64,000 nucleotides of DNA. Source: Leuctra nigra (Eukaryota > Arthropoda > Insecta > Plecoptera > Leuctridae). The notes below the pieces were generated by a model. The model saw only the letters and a program-made list of their open reading frames with translations, had not been told where the DNA came from and did no database searches. The number at the start of each line of letters is the position of its first letter. Position 1 is the stretch's first letter. Position numbers and translations under genes: made by a program. Location: assembly GCA_934045905.1 (NCBI GenBank), contig OW203773.1:19207246-19271245 (forward strand), in the 5' to 3' direction. Of the stretch, positions 44,996 through 57,053 are shown piece by piece.

Positions 44996-47882
44996 TCACG
45001 TTAATACTCTTCTAAGTATATGAGATGTTCCAAGGACAGCGATCTTCTGAACTTCTTTCCAACATGGATTTCCTGGAATGGTCTTCACATAATCTTCAAA
45101 ATTAGTTGTTACTGTGCCCAGTGCTCCGACAATGATTGGTAGTACTGTAGTCTTTAATCCCCACATCCTTTTAACTTCGATTTCCAAATCTCTGTACTTC
45201 AACTTCTTCTCAGATTCCTTCTTCATGACATTGGTTTCCATTGGAATGGCTACATCGATGATCCAGACACGTTCGTTCCTCGGTGTTTTTGATAATTAAA
45301 TCAGGTTTGTTTGCTAATATCGTCCGATCTGTGTTCACCTGTTCATTCCAAAGTATTGTTATTTTATCTTTACAAGTGACCTGGTTTGGTTTATGGTCGT
45401 ACCACTTGTCGGTCACTTGAATAGCATAGTTCTTGCACACCTCCCAATGAAGGTAAGACGCGACACGGTCATGGCGTTCTATGTATTCAACTTTAGCAAG
45501 AATAGGGCAACCAGAAATTATATGAGCTATGTTTTCTTCATATTGTTTACATAATCTACATAGGCCATTTCCACCTGTCTTCAGTATACGTTTTTCATAA
45601 CTTCTAGTCCTTAATGCCTGGTCTTGAGCTGCAACAAGAAATGCTTCTGTCTCTCATTTTAGGTCTCCTTTTTGAATCCAATTAAAGGTATGTTCTCTGC
45701 TGACATATTCTTCCTTAAGATTTCTCGCATATTGACCATGCATTGCCTTTGACTCCCAAACTTCTATCAACTTACTCTTCAGTGCCTTCTTCACATCTTG
45801 CCTTAGATTCCTCACGATCTCAGTCGGGCAATTATTAGGATTCTCTGTCATAGGTGGTAACATCAGGGGTAATTTCAACTTTTCAGCTATCTGCAACATT
45901 GAAAGTGTTTTGGGTCTTCTTTTTTCGTGGGCCACAACCAATTGCACATATTTATCTAAACTCTTTCTCTTCAAATATTCAGCCAGTCCAATGATTGCTG
46001 TTTTATATGCATTTTCAATGTTACATAATCCCCTACCGCCATCTTTCCTTGAAACATAAAGACGTTCCACATCAGCTCTAGGGTGATGTAATCCATGCAT
46101 CGTCAAAAGTTTTCTGGTTTTCCTGTCGATCACTCTGAGCTCCTCCATCTTCCAGTTGAGAACCCCGAAACTGTATTGAATGACAGGTACTGCAAACGAT
46201 CCAATGGCTGTTATTTTGTTTCTTCCATGCAACTCACTTTGCAATATCAGTCGGACTCGTTTGCGGTACTCAGTTACCAGTTTTTCTTTCATAGAATCAT
46301 GTTGTATGCCATCTCCCTCATTGACCCCAAGATACTTATAGCTCTTGTCACGATCTAAAGCCATTATCATTGTGTTGGGGTCTATTATGATATTTCTCGA
46401 CTGCACACATTTGCCCTTCACAAATGTGGATGTTGCACACTTATCGAGCCCAAATTCCAGAGAAATATCATCACTAAATATTTTTACGGTGTTGAACAAC
46501 TCTTCAATTTCTTCTTCATTCTTGGCAAACAGCTTCAGATCGTCCATGTACAGCAAATGGTTTACTCTATCTCTTGCATTAGCCATCTGATATCCATCAC
46601 TTTTACCGTTTAACATACTTGAGAGTGGGAAAAGGCTCATACAAAATAACAACGGAGAAAGAGAGTCTCCTTGAAATATTCCTCTCTTGATGTTCACATT
46701 CCCCGTTGTTATTTGGCCATCCTGGGTAGTTAGCACTAAATGTGTGCTCCACATTTGCATTACGCCCTGGCAAAATGCAACCCATTTTCTGTTTATGTGG
46801 TAAAGATCCATGACTTGGATGATCCAGCTGTGTGGCACACTGTCAAACGCCTTTTTATAATCAATCCATCCCATGTATAAGTTTACCTTCCTCTACGTAC
46901 AATCTTCCATGACTGATTTGCTAACCATCAGATGATCTTTACATCCATATGATCCACTGCTGCATCCCTTTTGTTCTAGAGGCAAACAATTATTTTCACC
47001 TAGAAATGTATTCATTCTTCTTGCAATGATTGATGTGAGATTTTTGTACATAGTTGGCAAACAAGTAATTGGTCGGTAATTCTTTGGAAACTGAGTGGCT
47101 TCTGACTTTGGAAGAAGGGTTGTTATTCCTTTCGTTAACCATATTGGTGTTATTTGAGGTTGCTCAATTAACTCATTATAAGCATTAGCTAAATACTTAT
47201 GCAATGAAGTTAATTTCTTCAACCAAAAGGAATGAATTCCATCCAGTCCTGGTGATTTCCAATTAGCAACTTTCCTCAAACTTGATGTCACTTCTTTTGC
47301 AGTAATATGTTGCCATTCCATTGTTGGTAAATTATCATTTGCCTCTCTCTGCTTACTTATCCATTCCGCTTCTCTATTATATCCTCTCTCATCTTCCCAA
47401 ATCCCTTTCCAAAATGCCTCTATAGATTCTAATGATGGTGGTTCTTTGACTTCAATCTTCTTCGCACCCAGATCTCTGTAGAACTTCTTCGCATCTGTGT
47501 TGAACATCCTGTTTTGCTGATATTGTTGGACTCGTTTGTGAAAACGCCGCACTCTACAGGCTTTTGCTTGTATTTTCTGTTTCAGCAACTCCTCTACTCG
47601 GACAATATCACTAGAGTTTTTTAAATTATATTTCTCAATCAGTTTGCGTTTTATAGCTTGCAGTTTTCTAGACAATGTTTCCGATTGAATTTCTCTCAGA
47701 TATGACAACTCTTTTCTCCATCCATCTATTTGCTTCTGAATTCTTTTCTTCCAAGGTGCTTCTCGTACTTCTCGGTTTTCCCTCTTTGAGTTTAGAGATA
47801 ATCCTAGATTTTCTGTAATAACTTCTGCTGTAGCGTAAACTAAGTGATTTAATTCCGTAATGTTTACATTGTGATCTTTCAT
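44996..47882 (-). pseudogene. Reverse transcriptase/REL-endonuclease frame of the LINE, unit 1
   Basis: From ATG 47882: a basic linker, then the RT palm begins (WKSPGLDGIHSFWLKKL, NYRPITCLPTMYK). An in-frame TAG stands at 46893-46895, seven codons before GWIDYKKAFDSVPHSW. The active site is YMDDLKLFA, followed by the R4-like thumb KTRKLLTMHGLHHP. A second in-frame TGA stands at 45654-45656, then the zinc knuckle CRLCKQYEENIAHIISGC (CX2CX8HX4C). The endonuclease motif KPDLIIKN is followed by a frameshift near 45255, and reading resumes at IDVAIPMETN and VLPIIVGALGTV, ending at 44996. Two stops and one frameshift make it inactive. The 76- and 81-aa frames at 45210-45440 and 44996-45241 are its two endonuclease halves. 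Confidence 0.85.
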
Positions 47883-47887
47883 AATGA

Positions 47888-48754
47888 TTACTGGGGTTTT
47901 TGAGCCTTACTTACTAACGCCAGTAGTTTGCGTGTTATTTTCAGCTTAGGGAGTCTTGGTCTCTGCATCGAGTCACATTCAGAATCTTTATACTTGCTCC
48001 ACCTGTCCATAATCTCTTCCTGTAGCTTTGAATGCTCTATTTCTTCATGATTTGAATCAATTCGTTCATTACCTGTGCTACTTGCATCTTCTGTCACATC
48101 ACTACTCCTGCTTGGCAAACTAACCTGACTGGGATCTACTTGTTCATCATCTAGAATCTCCAGATCTTCCTCCTCATGTCTTCTACTCCCTTGGTGGGCT
48201 TGATTTGAATCATCTTCGTTAATATCTCTAAGACCAACTTCCACAATTTCGTTCACACTACGCTCTATTCTTGAGAGCTCGACCGGTGATATCTTTCCGC
48301 TCTTGACTATGTACCTTCTCTGATTTGCAAGTTTATTTGCATCCATTTCAAGTCGGGTATTTGGATTTCTTTGCCTCCACATTTCATACGTAGTCCTTAT
48401 ATTGCCCGTTAGTGTGGTTGTACGAACATAGAAGTGGCAAAACATGACCTCCTTATTTTCTTCTTCCGTCCATTTCTGTCTCTTTGATTTTGCACCTGCA
48501 TTATTAGCTCCAGATACAGAATTTGCTACGGGAGTAGGGCTGGGTTGAGTTTCCTCGTTCCAGGAACCTAACTTCTCCTCGCTTGAACTGCCAGAAGATC
48601 CAGGGAATGACTCCTCTCCCTCATCCTGGACTGAGGGTAACGTTACTTGTTCAGTCTCTCGTTGCGCAATAAGGTTTTGACTTCTGGTCCTTCTCGGTAC
48701 CAAAAGTGGATTACTTGTTCTCTCCTGTTCACTGGCACATCTCCTTTTTCTCAT
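47888..48754 (-). CDS. Myb-like N-terminal frame of the R4/Dong LINE, unit 1
   Basis: 288 aa, retrotransposon-encoded. A polar N-terminus leads to KWTEEENKEVMFCHFYV ... YEMWRQRNPNT ... KLANQRRYIVKSG at about residues 92-155. This is the Myb/SANT-like DNA-binding segment seen at the start of R2/R4-clade proteins, where it helps target choice. An acidic, Ser-rich tail follows. It ends at TAA 47888, and the RT frame starts at 47882 in another phase, so the original protein was either split in two or broken here by a frameshift. I favour a frameshift because R4-type elements normally have one ORF. Confidence 0.75.
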   Translation of the reverse strand: MRKRRCASEQERTSNPLLVPRRTRSQNLIAQRETEQVTLPSVQDEGEESFPGSSGSSSEEKLGSWNEETQPSPTPVANSVSGANNAGAKSKRQKWTEEENKEVMFCHFYVRTTTLTGNIRTTYEMWRQRNPNTRLEMDANKLANQRRYIVKSGKISPVELSRIERSVNEIVEVGLRDINEDDSNQAHQGSRRHEEEDLEILDDEQVDPSQVSLPSRSSDVTEDASSTGNERIDSNHEEIEHSKLQEEIMDRWSKYKDSECDSMQRPRLPKLKITRKLLALVSKAQKPQ

Positions 48755-49018
48755 AATCGATAAAAGTTAAACAATTTCTAAATATACTTCTTGAGGTCTT
48801 GGTTCCCCATTCAGAAGGCCGTGCTTGATTTGAAACGTCGTTAGTCCTTGATTTTCGACTAGCAGCTTTTTCCCATCAAAACTATTTATCAAATATTTCG
48901 CGTAAAATATTTCAGACAAATCCAATCGTACCTTCTAAAATGCTTCACGGACGCCGAAGATTATTATCTCAACTCGTTCAGAACACTGTCTTCTACCAAA
49001 TACAAGAGAAATTGTGGC

Positions 49019-49560
49019 TCAAATAACAGTAATACAATTAAAATTAGATAAAAATATCAGAGCAGTGCTCAAGCAGTTCCAACCAGCAACTCTAAAACAA
49101 GTGAAGTCCCTAAAACAAGTGAAGTCCCTAAAACAAGTGAAGTCCCTAAAACAAGTGAAGTCAAACAAGTGATCTAAAACAAGATCAGGGGGCACAGGAG
49201 GGCATGCCGGCCGAAGATCTGGTCTTGAGCATGCGCCCACCACACTACACGATGACATGTGACGCGTTGCTCGGCACTTACTCAGCCGCTCCCCACTTCC
49301 GTGGCGGTAAGCGACTAAGCTGCCCAATAACCCTAGGCCTTCTCGACCTGCCCATGGGCACGAAGAAGATGCAACGAACCCAGAATCACCGCCTTCTGCA
49401 TTGAGTCCGCCAACCAAACAGCATTTTCCCTTACAGACTGGGACACTCTTCAATGCTTTCACAACTGAATCAGGAACTCCTCCCATGCAGCCAATAATGA
49501 GGACAACCAGCCGAACATCATAGCCTGGGTACATTTGCCTCAACTCGACAAGAAGATCTC
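49019..49560 (-). pseudogene. REL-endonuclease-like C-terminal fragment, unit 1
   Basis: Minus frame reads KELEKKEKYRDLLVELRQMY then LVVLIIGCMGGVPDSVVKAL. This parallels the LINE's own endonuclease end (KKLKYRDLEIEVKRMW, VLPIIVGALGTV) but is clearly diverged. After it come low-complexity frames and the 18-bp repeat. Probably the 3' end of a second, related retroelement fused upstream of the Dong-like element. Confidence 0.5.
49092..49163. repeat. 18-bp tandem repeat x4, unit 1
   Basis: Four copies of ctaaaacaagtgaagtcc; in the minus frame each gives DFTCFR. Repeated at 58258-58329 in unit 2. Confidence 0.9.
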
Positions 49561-49623
49561 GGTACTTTTCTTTCTTCTCAAGCTCTTTAGCTTGGACATT
49601 CGGACATTATTATTATTATTATT

Positions 49624-51095
49624 TATTTGCAAAACAACTACTCTTACATAGTGTTTTGCTGGTAGTGGGATTAGGGCATGCCCCGTAACACAAGTGCCCC
49701 ACTACCAGCTATTAACTACGATTAAGTACGATTAAGTACGATTAAGTATTAAGTACGATATGTACAACCTATTCGTTCAGGAACTTATTGATTTATTATC
49801 ATATTATTAAACATTTGATTATTGGAAATTTAGTTTTAGGACCAAAAGTTTTAGTAGTGGAGTAAAGTCGTGGCTGTGAAGCGCAACCCATCACTAATAA
49901 ACTCTTTAACAATCAGCTAAAAATACTAATGGTATAAGTTGTGTACTCCAGAGTCAAAAGATATTTCTTGTACTCATTTTCCCTCTAATCGCCTTTTAAT
50001 GTGCGCTGTATGGTAATATCTTGTTTGTTTCTAATGAGTAATGATTCTATAATATTTTTCTTTACAACTTTCCAATCTCCTTATAAACAATCTGATGCTG
50101 GGCGAACTGAAGAACACATTGAGATTCATGTGTCGTGACTTAGGTATTTTTCTAAAAATCTCGAGAGAGATGATTGCAATGACTTGGCAAAATTTCAAAT
50201 TGTACCAATCGGATATTTTTTTTTTATTCAATCAACGGATTTTAAAAAAATATTAGGGTCTGCTCTGCCCAGAAATGGTCCTTACATATTGTGTGCAAAA
50301 TTTCAGCTTGATCGAAGAAAACATGTCAGTCAGTGACAGATCTGATCAGATCAGATCATGTCAGTGTCAGATCTGTGTCAGTAACAGATATAAAAGAAAC
50401 AGAGGTTCGTGCCAAAAGAGCCCGCTCGCTCTAATGAATTATAACACCACATATGCCAAGTGACAAGCTAAGTAATCCCCTGTCATAGCCGAGGTTGACC
50501 AATAGGACCATTCTGCTCAGGGATGCTGTAATCTGTCTTCGCATGAGCAACAACGTTGTTAAATAATTCATGAACTTTGAACAGAGGTTTGATACTTCTG
50601 TCACAAAGAAGTGGTACATTGAAAATCAGGCGTTTCGATTTATTTTATTTTCGGATTACATTTGGCTGAAATTGATTAGAATATGAAATATTTATAAACT
50701 TTTATTAATTGAGACCAAAATTTTTGGAGACTTTAAAATAATCAGACAAATTGAACAAAAACATCAGGAGTAACTGACATTTGATTTACATTCTTGTTTT
50801 GAAATATTTATCAAACTTGTTTCACCGAGAATAAAATTTTTACTGCTCCTAGAGATATCCCCAACTGTTTTCTTTTCACATAGCGTTTTCCTAGTTATTT
50901 CGTATTGACGTAACACATTCTCAATCACGTAAGAAATAATTTAATTGCATACGTGATTAAATATTATGAAATTAAGTTATTCAGCTATGATTATTATGAG
51001 CAGCTTAACTTTATTGGAAATTAACGGGAAATTAACGAATGCATACGTGTAGGTTTGTGTAAATACATAACCGTGTAGGTTTGTGTAAATACATA
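49624..51095. other. Non-coding end of unit 1
   Basis: Contains a stem-loop ctggtagtggg / cccactaccag (49651-49709), a tacgattaag triplet repeat, a gatcagatcagatcatgtca palindromic stretch near 50341, and a short match to the X-repeat end (gcgttttcctagt at about 50884). No gene recognised. Confidence 0.45.
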
Positions 51096-51150
51096 AGCAG
51101 TGCAACAGCTAATCTCCGAATGGACAGATGCAAATGAAAGAAGACAGAAG

Positions 51151-51214
51151 ATGTGTCTTAGATATGTCCTTGTCGTTGGAACCGCGATGCTGTGGTTGTC
51201 TACAGCTGCAGCAG
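51151..51214 (+). CDS. Signal-peptide first exon, copy a, of an Ig-domain gene
   Basis: ATG to donor GCAG-GTGAGA, 64 bp, phase 1, encoding MCLRYVLVVGTAMLWLSTAA and A: a short basic start, a hydrophobic core and an AAA-G cleavage site. Phase and orientation fit the Ig-like exon at 63306 (phase 1). Two 26-bp direct repeats (gtgtaggtttgtgtaaatac) precede it at 51046 and 51072, perhaps in the promoter. The assignment to that gene is inference from phase and position; no splice evidence is available. Confidence 0.6.
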
Positions 51215-51301
51215 GTGAGAGCTATACATCTGTAAACAGCTGCGCGAAACGCGCTACAGCTGTGAGCACCGATAGGCGCTCAAATACACTTTCTCTCTTC
51301 T

Positions 51302-51391
51302 GGAGGTGGATTCTAGAAGGTTTTCAATATTCCATTCTGATGGAAAGGAATTGAATTCCACCAGAATTGGAACTTTGGTATTCTGGAAGCT
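51302..51391. mobile_element. ATTCTAGAAGG MITE after exon copy a
   Basis: attctagaaggttttcaata ... ggtattctggaagc. An inverted relative is at 62662-62757; the unit 2 copy is at 60468-60557. Confidence 0.55.
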
Positions 51392-51856
51392 TTTTTCAAT
51401 GGAATTGAGTTCCATTTCTTTGGAATCCTCTTCTTTTATAAAAAATAAAAATATATTAAAAAAAAATAAAAAATAAAAAATCTGCACCTAAATTCATCCA
51501 GAAAACGTCAATTTTGAGGTTAAAGAAGACGAGCCGAAGTTTGAAGACTAAAGAGGTTTATAAAAAAAGGTTTTAAGGTTTAAGAAATTAGAAAATATTC
51601 TTTTAAAAAATAAAATTTTCTTTGTGTTCACATAAACCCTGAAAAAAAGTAGTACAGAAAATTTTATTTTTTAAAAGAAATTTTTTATAAAAGAAAAACA
51701 TATTTTTTAATTTTTTAATTTTTTTTTTAAATTTTAAAATTTTGGCTTAAAAATTGCTTTTGTTGGAAGAACACACCACAATTTTATTTTTAGTTTTCAT
51801 CCACATTTTTCGTGATAACAACCTCCTAAATATATTTTTTAGGATACTTAAATTTA

Positions 51857-52763
51857 TTGAGCGAGCGTAGCGAGCGTCACCACGGTACTCTTACGGCACT
51901 TTCTCTGTGTGCTTTTTTTTTTTTTTTTTTTTTTTTTTGGTCACTGCCCAGGTCAAACGGCACAACCAATCGATCTGAAACTTTGCACATATACTAACGT
52001 AATCTATGTGGTCCCTGGGATCGTTTTTGAACGGGCTCATGTGATTGGTTCAAATTTAAAAAAAAATATCTTTCGATTGGTAGTTCCGATCAATTTGACA
52101 TTTTGACAAGTCATGGCGACCAACATTGTACCCAATCTTACAAAGTTTCAGCCAAATCCTCCCATTGGTTAAAATTTAAAAAAAAATTATGTCATTTTTT
52201 AAATTTAAACTTGAACCGTATGACTGATCAACTTAAAACTTTGCATGGTCATTGGGACTAACATTATCTGCATTTTTGACAATTTTCAGACTAATCTATG
52301 TTTAAATCCAAAAGTTATTGACGTTTTACGGACATTTTGCGTGTTGGCTGTCAAATTTCTCGAAAATGTTGATCACGGCTACTTCGACTCTTTATAGTTC
52401 CAAGGTAGTTAGAGTAGAAACTTTCAAACGTATGAAACTGATATGACCATTCAACAGATCGATCTAATATTGTGTAAGTACACACAATAATATCATATGA
52501 GTGGTCCCAGATCTATTTTTTTAACAGATCCTGTGATTTTTGAATATTAACGAGGAACAGTTCAATCAGAAAGGTTCAAAAGGTTCAAGCTTTGCATGGT
52601 TATTGGGACTAATGTTTTAGGACAATTTTGAGATTTTTATACTTGAGTCTGACGAAATTCAAGAATTATTGGCTTTTAATGATATTTTCGATAGACATAA
52701 TTTCGGTTCGAGGTGTTGCGCGTGTCCGTGCTCGCTCATCAACGCGTTACACAGAGCGTTTTC
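51857..52763. repeat. X repeat, copy 2 (recombinant)
   Basis: The 5' part has the X3-type variants (ctttctctgtgtgc, aaactttgcacatata, atgtggtccc). The 3' end has the X1-type variants (gttgcgcgtgtcc, cctagtattcgtatt). It is therefore a junction formed by crossing-over between X copies. Confidence 0.85.
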
Positions 52764-52779
52764 CTAGTATTCGTATTAA

Positions 52780-53320
52780 GGAGGGATGCCCAAGTAGATT
52801 TTCCGAAAATATTTTTTGTTCAAATGTACGACTTTTATTAATTTTTTCAACATTTCAACTATATTTTTATGTAAAAGTTTCATCAAATGTCTTGTAACTT
52901 GCAACTCTCGAATTATATTGAGTTTTCAATATGATGTCTTCGGAAGATTAAGAAATTTTAACACATGAGGTATAGGAAAATTATTTAGAATTTGGCGCCT
53001 AACTTTTAAAAACGTACGGCTAGGTGTATATATAAAAATCTTAATAAATACCTCTATGTCTAATACACATAATATTAGTTTTTGGAAAAAATCTATCGGT
53101 GGAAAATAGTTTAAATCTAATATTTACTAGGAAAATGACCGTGTTTTTTCGACTTACCATGTTAAATATAGGGCAAACTCAAATTTATACAGTGATATCT
53201 TGGAAATTAGTTCGGCTACCCCACTTTTTCTTGCGTTTATATGGTGCACAAGGAAATTATCTATTAAATAAGCATATTAATTCAAATATCTATCGGAGAC
53301 CTCTACTTGGGCATCCCCCC
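52780..53320. mobile_element. piggyBac-like MITE, unit 2
   Basis: Copy of 43614-44154, with the same TTAA flanks. Confidence 0.8.
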
Positions 53321-53377
53321 TTAAGGAGGATATGACAATTATTATATTTGTTGCACAGCAGAGTTATGTATTGTAGG

Positions 53378-53979
53378 GTTGGCAAGCAATTGACCGGTCA
53401 AAATATTTCATTTGACCAGTCAAAAAACGGTCAAATTTGTAATTAGGTGCCTAAAGTATTGTACATTCATTTGTAAGTTGGTAGGAATTATTTCCACCCT
53501 CAGAAAGTAGTGGAATATGAGAAATAGATCATTTTAAAGTCCATGCATTACAGGCAGGCAGGTGTTAGCATGAAGTTTGCGAAGTGAAGTAACAGACTCA
53601 GACTGACTGATCTGAATTCTGTGATGATAATTGTTTGTTCTTTAATCAAAGGCCACCCATAGAAACAATATATACATCTTTTATTTTGACAATCATAATT
53701 CGGAAACTGATTCTTCTCCCGCTCCCGCTAGAAATTCAAATTTGCATTGCTTCCAACCTTACCTACGTGAATTCAATTAACTAATTTAATTATTATTTAT
53801 CCTATTTCATTTTCATGAGGTTAAAGCTAACTATAATATTCAATGATTTATTTTAATAGACTCTGCTAAAAGTCTTTGTGCAGCCCAAAAATGTCAAAAT
53901 TAAGTGCTACAATGTCTATCTGCAAAAAAACATAATTTACCGGGGACACGGTCAATTGACCGGTCAAAATACCATCCCT
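53378..53979. mobile_element. hAT-like MITE, unit 2
   Basis: Copy of 44212-44813. Confidence 0.55.
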
Positions 53980-54161
53980 GTTGAGTTTGACGTTGAGTAA
54001 GACGTTATTTTATATTTTACAAATATATTCGTATTATTATTATTATCGTTTTATTCACAGAAAGTATGTTCATTTACAAAACTAACTGGTAGGTATTACA
54101 TTGTTAATCCAAAAATAATCCATATTTTTTTAGGAAATAACATACATATTTAAACAGGAGG

Positions 54162-57048
54162 TCACGTTAATACTCTTCTAAGTATATGAGATGTTCCAAG
54201 GACAGCGATCTTCTGAACTTCTTTCCAACATGGATTTCCTGGAATGGTCTTCACATAATCTTCAAAATTAGTTGTTACTGTGCCCAGTGCTCCGACAATG
54301 ATTGGTAGTACTGTAGTCTTTAATCCCCACATCCTTTTAACTTCGATTTCCAAATCTCTGTACTTCAACTTCTTCTCAGATTCCTTCTTCATGACATTGG
54401 TTTCCATTGGAATGGCTACATCGATGATCCAGACACGTTCGTTCCTCGGTGTTTTTGATAATTAAATCAGGTTTGTTTGCTAATATCGTCCGATCTGTGT
54501 TCACCTGTTCATTCCAAAGTATTGTTATTTTATCTTTACAAGTGACCTGGTTTGGTTTATGGTCGTACCACTTGTCGGTCACTTGAATAGCATAGTTCTT
54601 GCACACCTCCCAATGAAGGTAAGACGCGACACGGTCATGGCGTTCTATGTATTCAACTTTAGCAAGAATAGGGCAACCAGAAATTATATGAGCTATGTTT
54701 TCTTCATATTGTTTACATAATCTACATAGGCCATTTCCACCTGTCTTCAGTATACGTTTTTCATAACTTCTAGTCCTTAATGCCTGGTCTTGAGCTGCAA
54801 CAAGAAATGCTTCTGTCTCTCATTTTAGGTCTCCTTTTTGAATCCAATTAAAGGTATGTTCTCTGCTGACATATTCTTCCTTAAGATTTCTCGCATATTG
54901 ACCATGCATTGCCTTTGACTCCCAAACTTCTATCAACTTACTCTTCAGTGCCTTCTTCACATCTTGCCTTAGATTCCTCACGATCTCAGTCGGGCAATTA
55001 TTAGGATTCTCTGTCATAGGTGGTAACATCAGGGGTAATTTCAACTTTTCAGCTATCTGCAACATTGAAAGTGTTTTGGGTCTTCTTTTTTCGTGGGCCA
55101 CAACCAATTGCACATATTTATCTAAACTCTTTCTCTTCAAATATTCAGCCAGTCCAATGATTGCTGTTTTATATGCATTTTCAATGTTACATAATCCCCT
55201 ACCGCCATCTTTCCTTGAAACATAAAGACGTTCCACATCAGCTCTAGGGTGATGTAATCCATGCATCGTCAAAAGTTTTCTGGTTTTCCTGTCGATCACT
55301 CTGAGCTCCTCCATCTTCCAGTTGAGAACCCCGAAACTGTATTGAATGACAGGTACTGCAAACGATCCAATGGCTGTTATTTTGTTTCTTCCATGCAACT
55401 CACTTTGCAATATCAGTCGGACTCGTTTGCGGTACTCAGTTACCAGTTTTTCTTTCATAGAATCATGTTGTATGCCATCTCCCTCATTGACCCCAAGATA
55501 CTTATAGCTCTTGTCACGATCTAAAGCCATTATCATTGTGTTGGGGTCTATTATGATATTTCTCGACTGCACACATTTGCCCTTCACAAATGTGGATGTT
55601 GCACACTTATCGAGCCCAAATTCCAGAGAAATATCATCACTAAATATTTTTACGGTGTTGAACAACTCTTCAATTTCTTCTTCATTCTTGGCAAACAGCT
55701 TCAGATCGTCCATGTACAGCAAATGGTTTACTCTATCTCTTGCATTAGCCATCTGATATCCATCACTTTTACCGTTTAACATACTTGAGAGTGGGAAAAG
55801 GCTCATACAAAATAACAACGGAGAAAGAGAGTCTCCTTGAAATATTCCTCTCTTGATGTTCACATTCCCCGTTGTTATTTGGCCATCCTGGGTAGTTAGC
55901 ACTAAATGTGTGCTCCACATTTGCATTACGCCCTGGCAAAATGCAACCCATTTTCTGTTTATGTGGTAAAGATCCATGACTTGGATGATCCAGCTGTGTG
56001 GCACACTGTCAAACGCCTTTTTATAATCAATCCATCCCATGTATAAGTTTACCTTCCTCTACGTACAATCTTCCATGACTGATTTGCTAACCATCAGATG
56101 ATCTTTACATCCATATGATCCACTGCTGCATCCCTTTTGTTCTAGAGGCAAACAATTATTTTCACCTAGAAATGTATTCATTCTTCTTGCAATGATTGAT
56201 GTGAGATTTTTGTACATAGTTGGCAAACAAGTAATTGGTCGGTAATTCTTTGGAAACTGAGTGGCTTCTGACTTTGGAAGAAGGGTTGTTATTCCTTTCG
56301 TTAACCATATTGGTGTTATTTGAGGTTGCTCAATTAACTCATTATAAGCATTAGCTAAATACTTATGCAATGAAGTTAATTTCTTCAACCAAAAGGAATG
56401 AATTCCATCCAGTCCTGGTGATTTCCAATTAGCAACTTTCCTCAAACTTGATGTCACTTCTTTTGCAGTAATATGTTGCCATTCCATTGTTGGTAAATTA
56501 TCATTTGCCTCTCTCTGCTTACTTATCCATTCCGCTTCTCTATTATATCCTCTCTCATCTTCCCAAATCCCTTTCCAAAATGCCTCTATAGATTCTAATG
56601 ATGGTGGTTCTTTGACTTCAATCTTCTTCGCACCCAGATCTCTGTAGAACTTCTTCGCATCTGTGTTGAACATCCTGTTTTGCTGATATTGTTGGACTCG
56701 TTTGTGAAAACGCCGCACTCTACAGGCTTTTGCTTGTATTTTCTGTTTCAGCAACTCCTCTACTCGGACAATATCACTAGAGTTTTTTAAATTATATTTC
56801 TCAATCAGTTTGCGTTTTATAGCTTGCAGTTTTCTAGACAATGTTTCCGATTGAATTTCTCTCAGATATGACAACTCTTTTCTCCATCCATCTATTTGCT
56901 TCTGAATTCTTTTCTTCCAAGGTGCTTCTCGTACTTCTCGGTTTTCCCTCTTTGAGTTTAGAGATAATCCTAGATTTTCTGTAATAACTTCTGCTGTAGC
57001 GTAAACTAAGTGATTTAATTCCGTAATGTTTACATTGTGATCTTTCAT
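54162..57048 (-). pseudogene. Reverse transcriptase/REL-endonuclease frame, unit 2
   Basis: Translations are identical to unit 1. In-frame stops at 56059-56061 and 54820-54822; frameshift near 54421. Confidence 0.85.
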
Positions 57049-57053
57049 AATGA

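Larger units (their letters stand above)
44866..49623 (-). mobile_element. R4/Dong-type non-LTR retrotransposon, unit 1 (dead)
   Basis: Lies between two ATT/TAA tracts (44866-44880 and 49605-49623). Order, minus strand: 5' part with an 18-bp repeat and a REL-endonuclease-like fragment, Myb-type N-terminal frame, reverse transcriptase, CCHC knuckle, restriction-like endonuclease, then AATAAA and TAA repeats. Dong elements are known to insert in TAA repeats, which fits both ends. Confidence 0.8.
42699..51856. repeat. 9.16-kb tandem duplication, unit 1
   Basis: Order: X1, piggyBac-like MITE, hAT-like MITE, dead R4/Dong LINE, intergenic DNA, signal-peptide exon. Everything from 43.6 kb on recurs at +9166 bp with only isolated differences that I could see (for example g at 50607 against c at 59773, and homopolymer lengths). 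Confidence 0.95.

Noticed and set aside
44996..45440. Two small independent minus-strand genes
   Set aside because: They are the two halves of the LINE endonuclease, separated by a frameshift.
49092..49163. CRISPR-like array (four 18-bp repeats)
   Set aside because: The repeats are directly joined with no spacers and the DNA is eukaryotic; it is a minisatellite.
51100..51354. 84-aa frame read through the signal-peptide exon
   Set aside because: The upstream start is not ATG, and the frame crosses a good donor (GCAG-GTGAGA) into a MITE; only 51151-51214 is exon-like.
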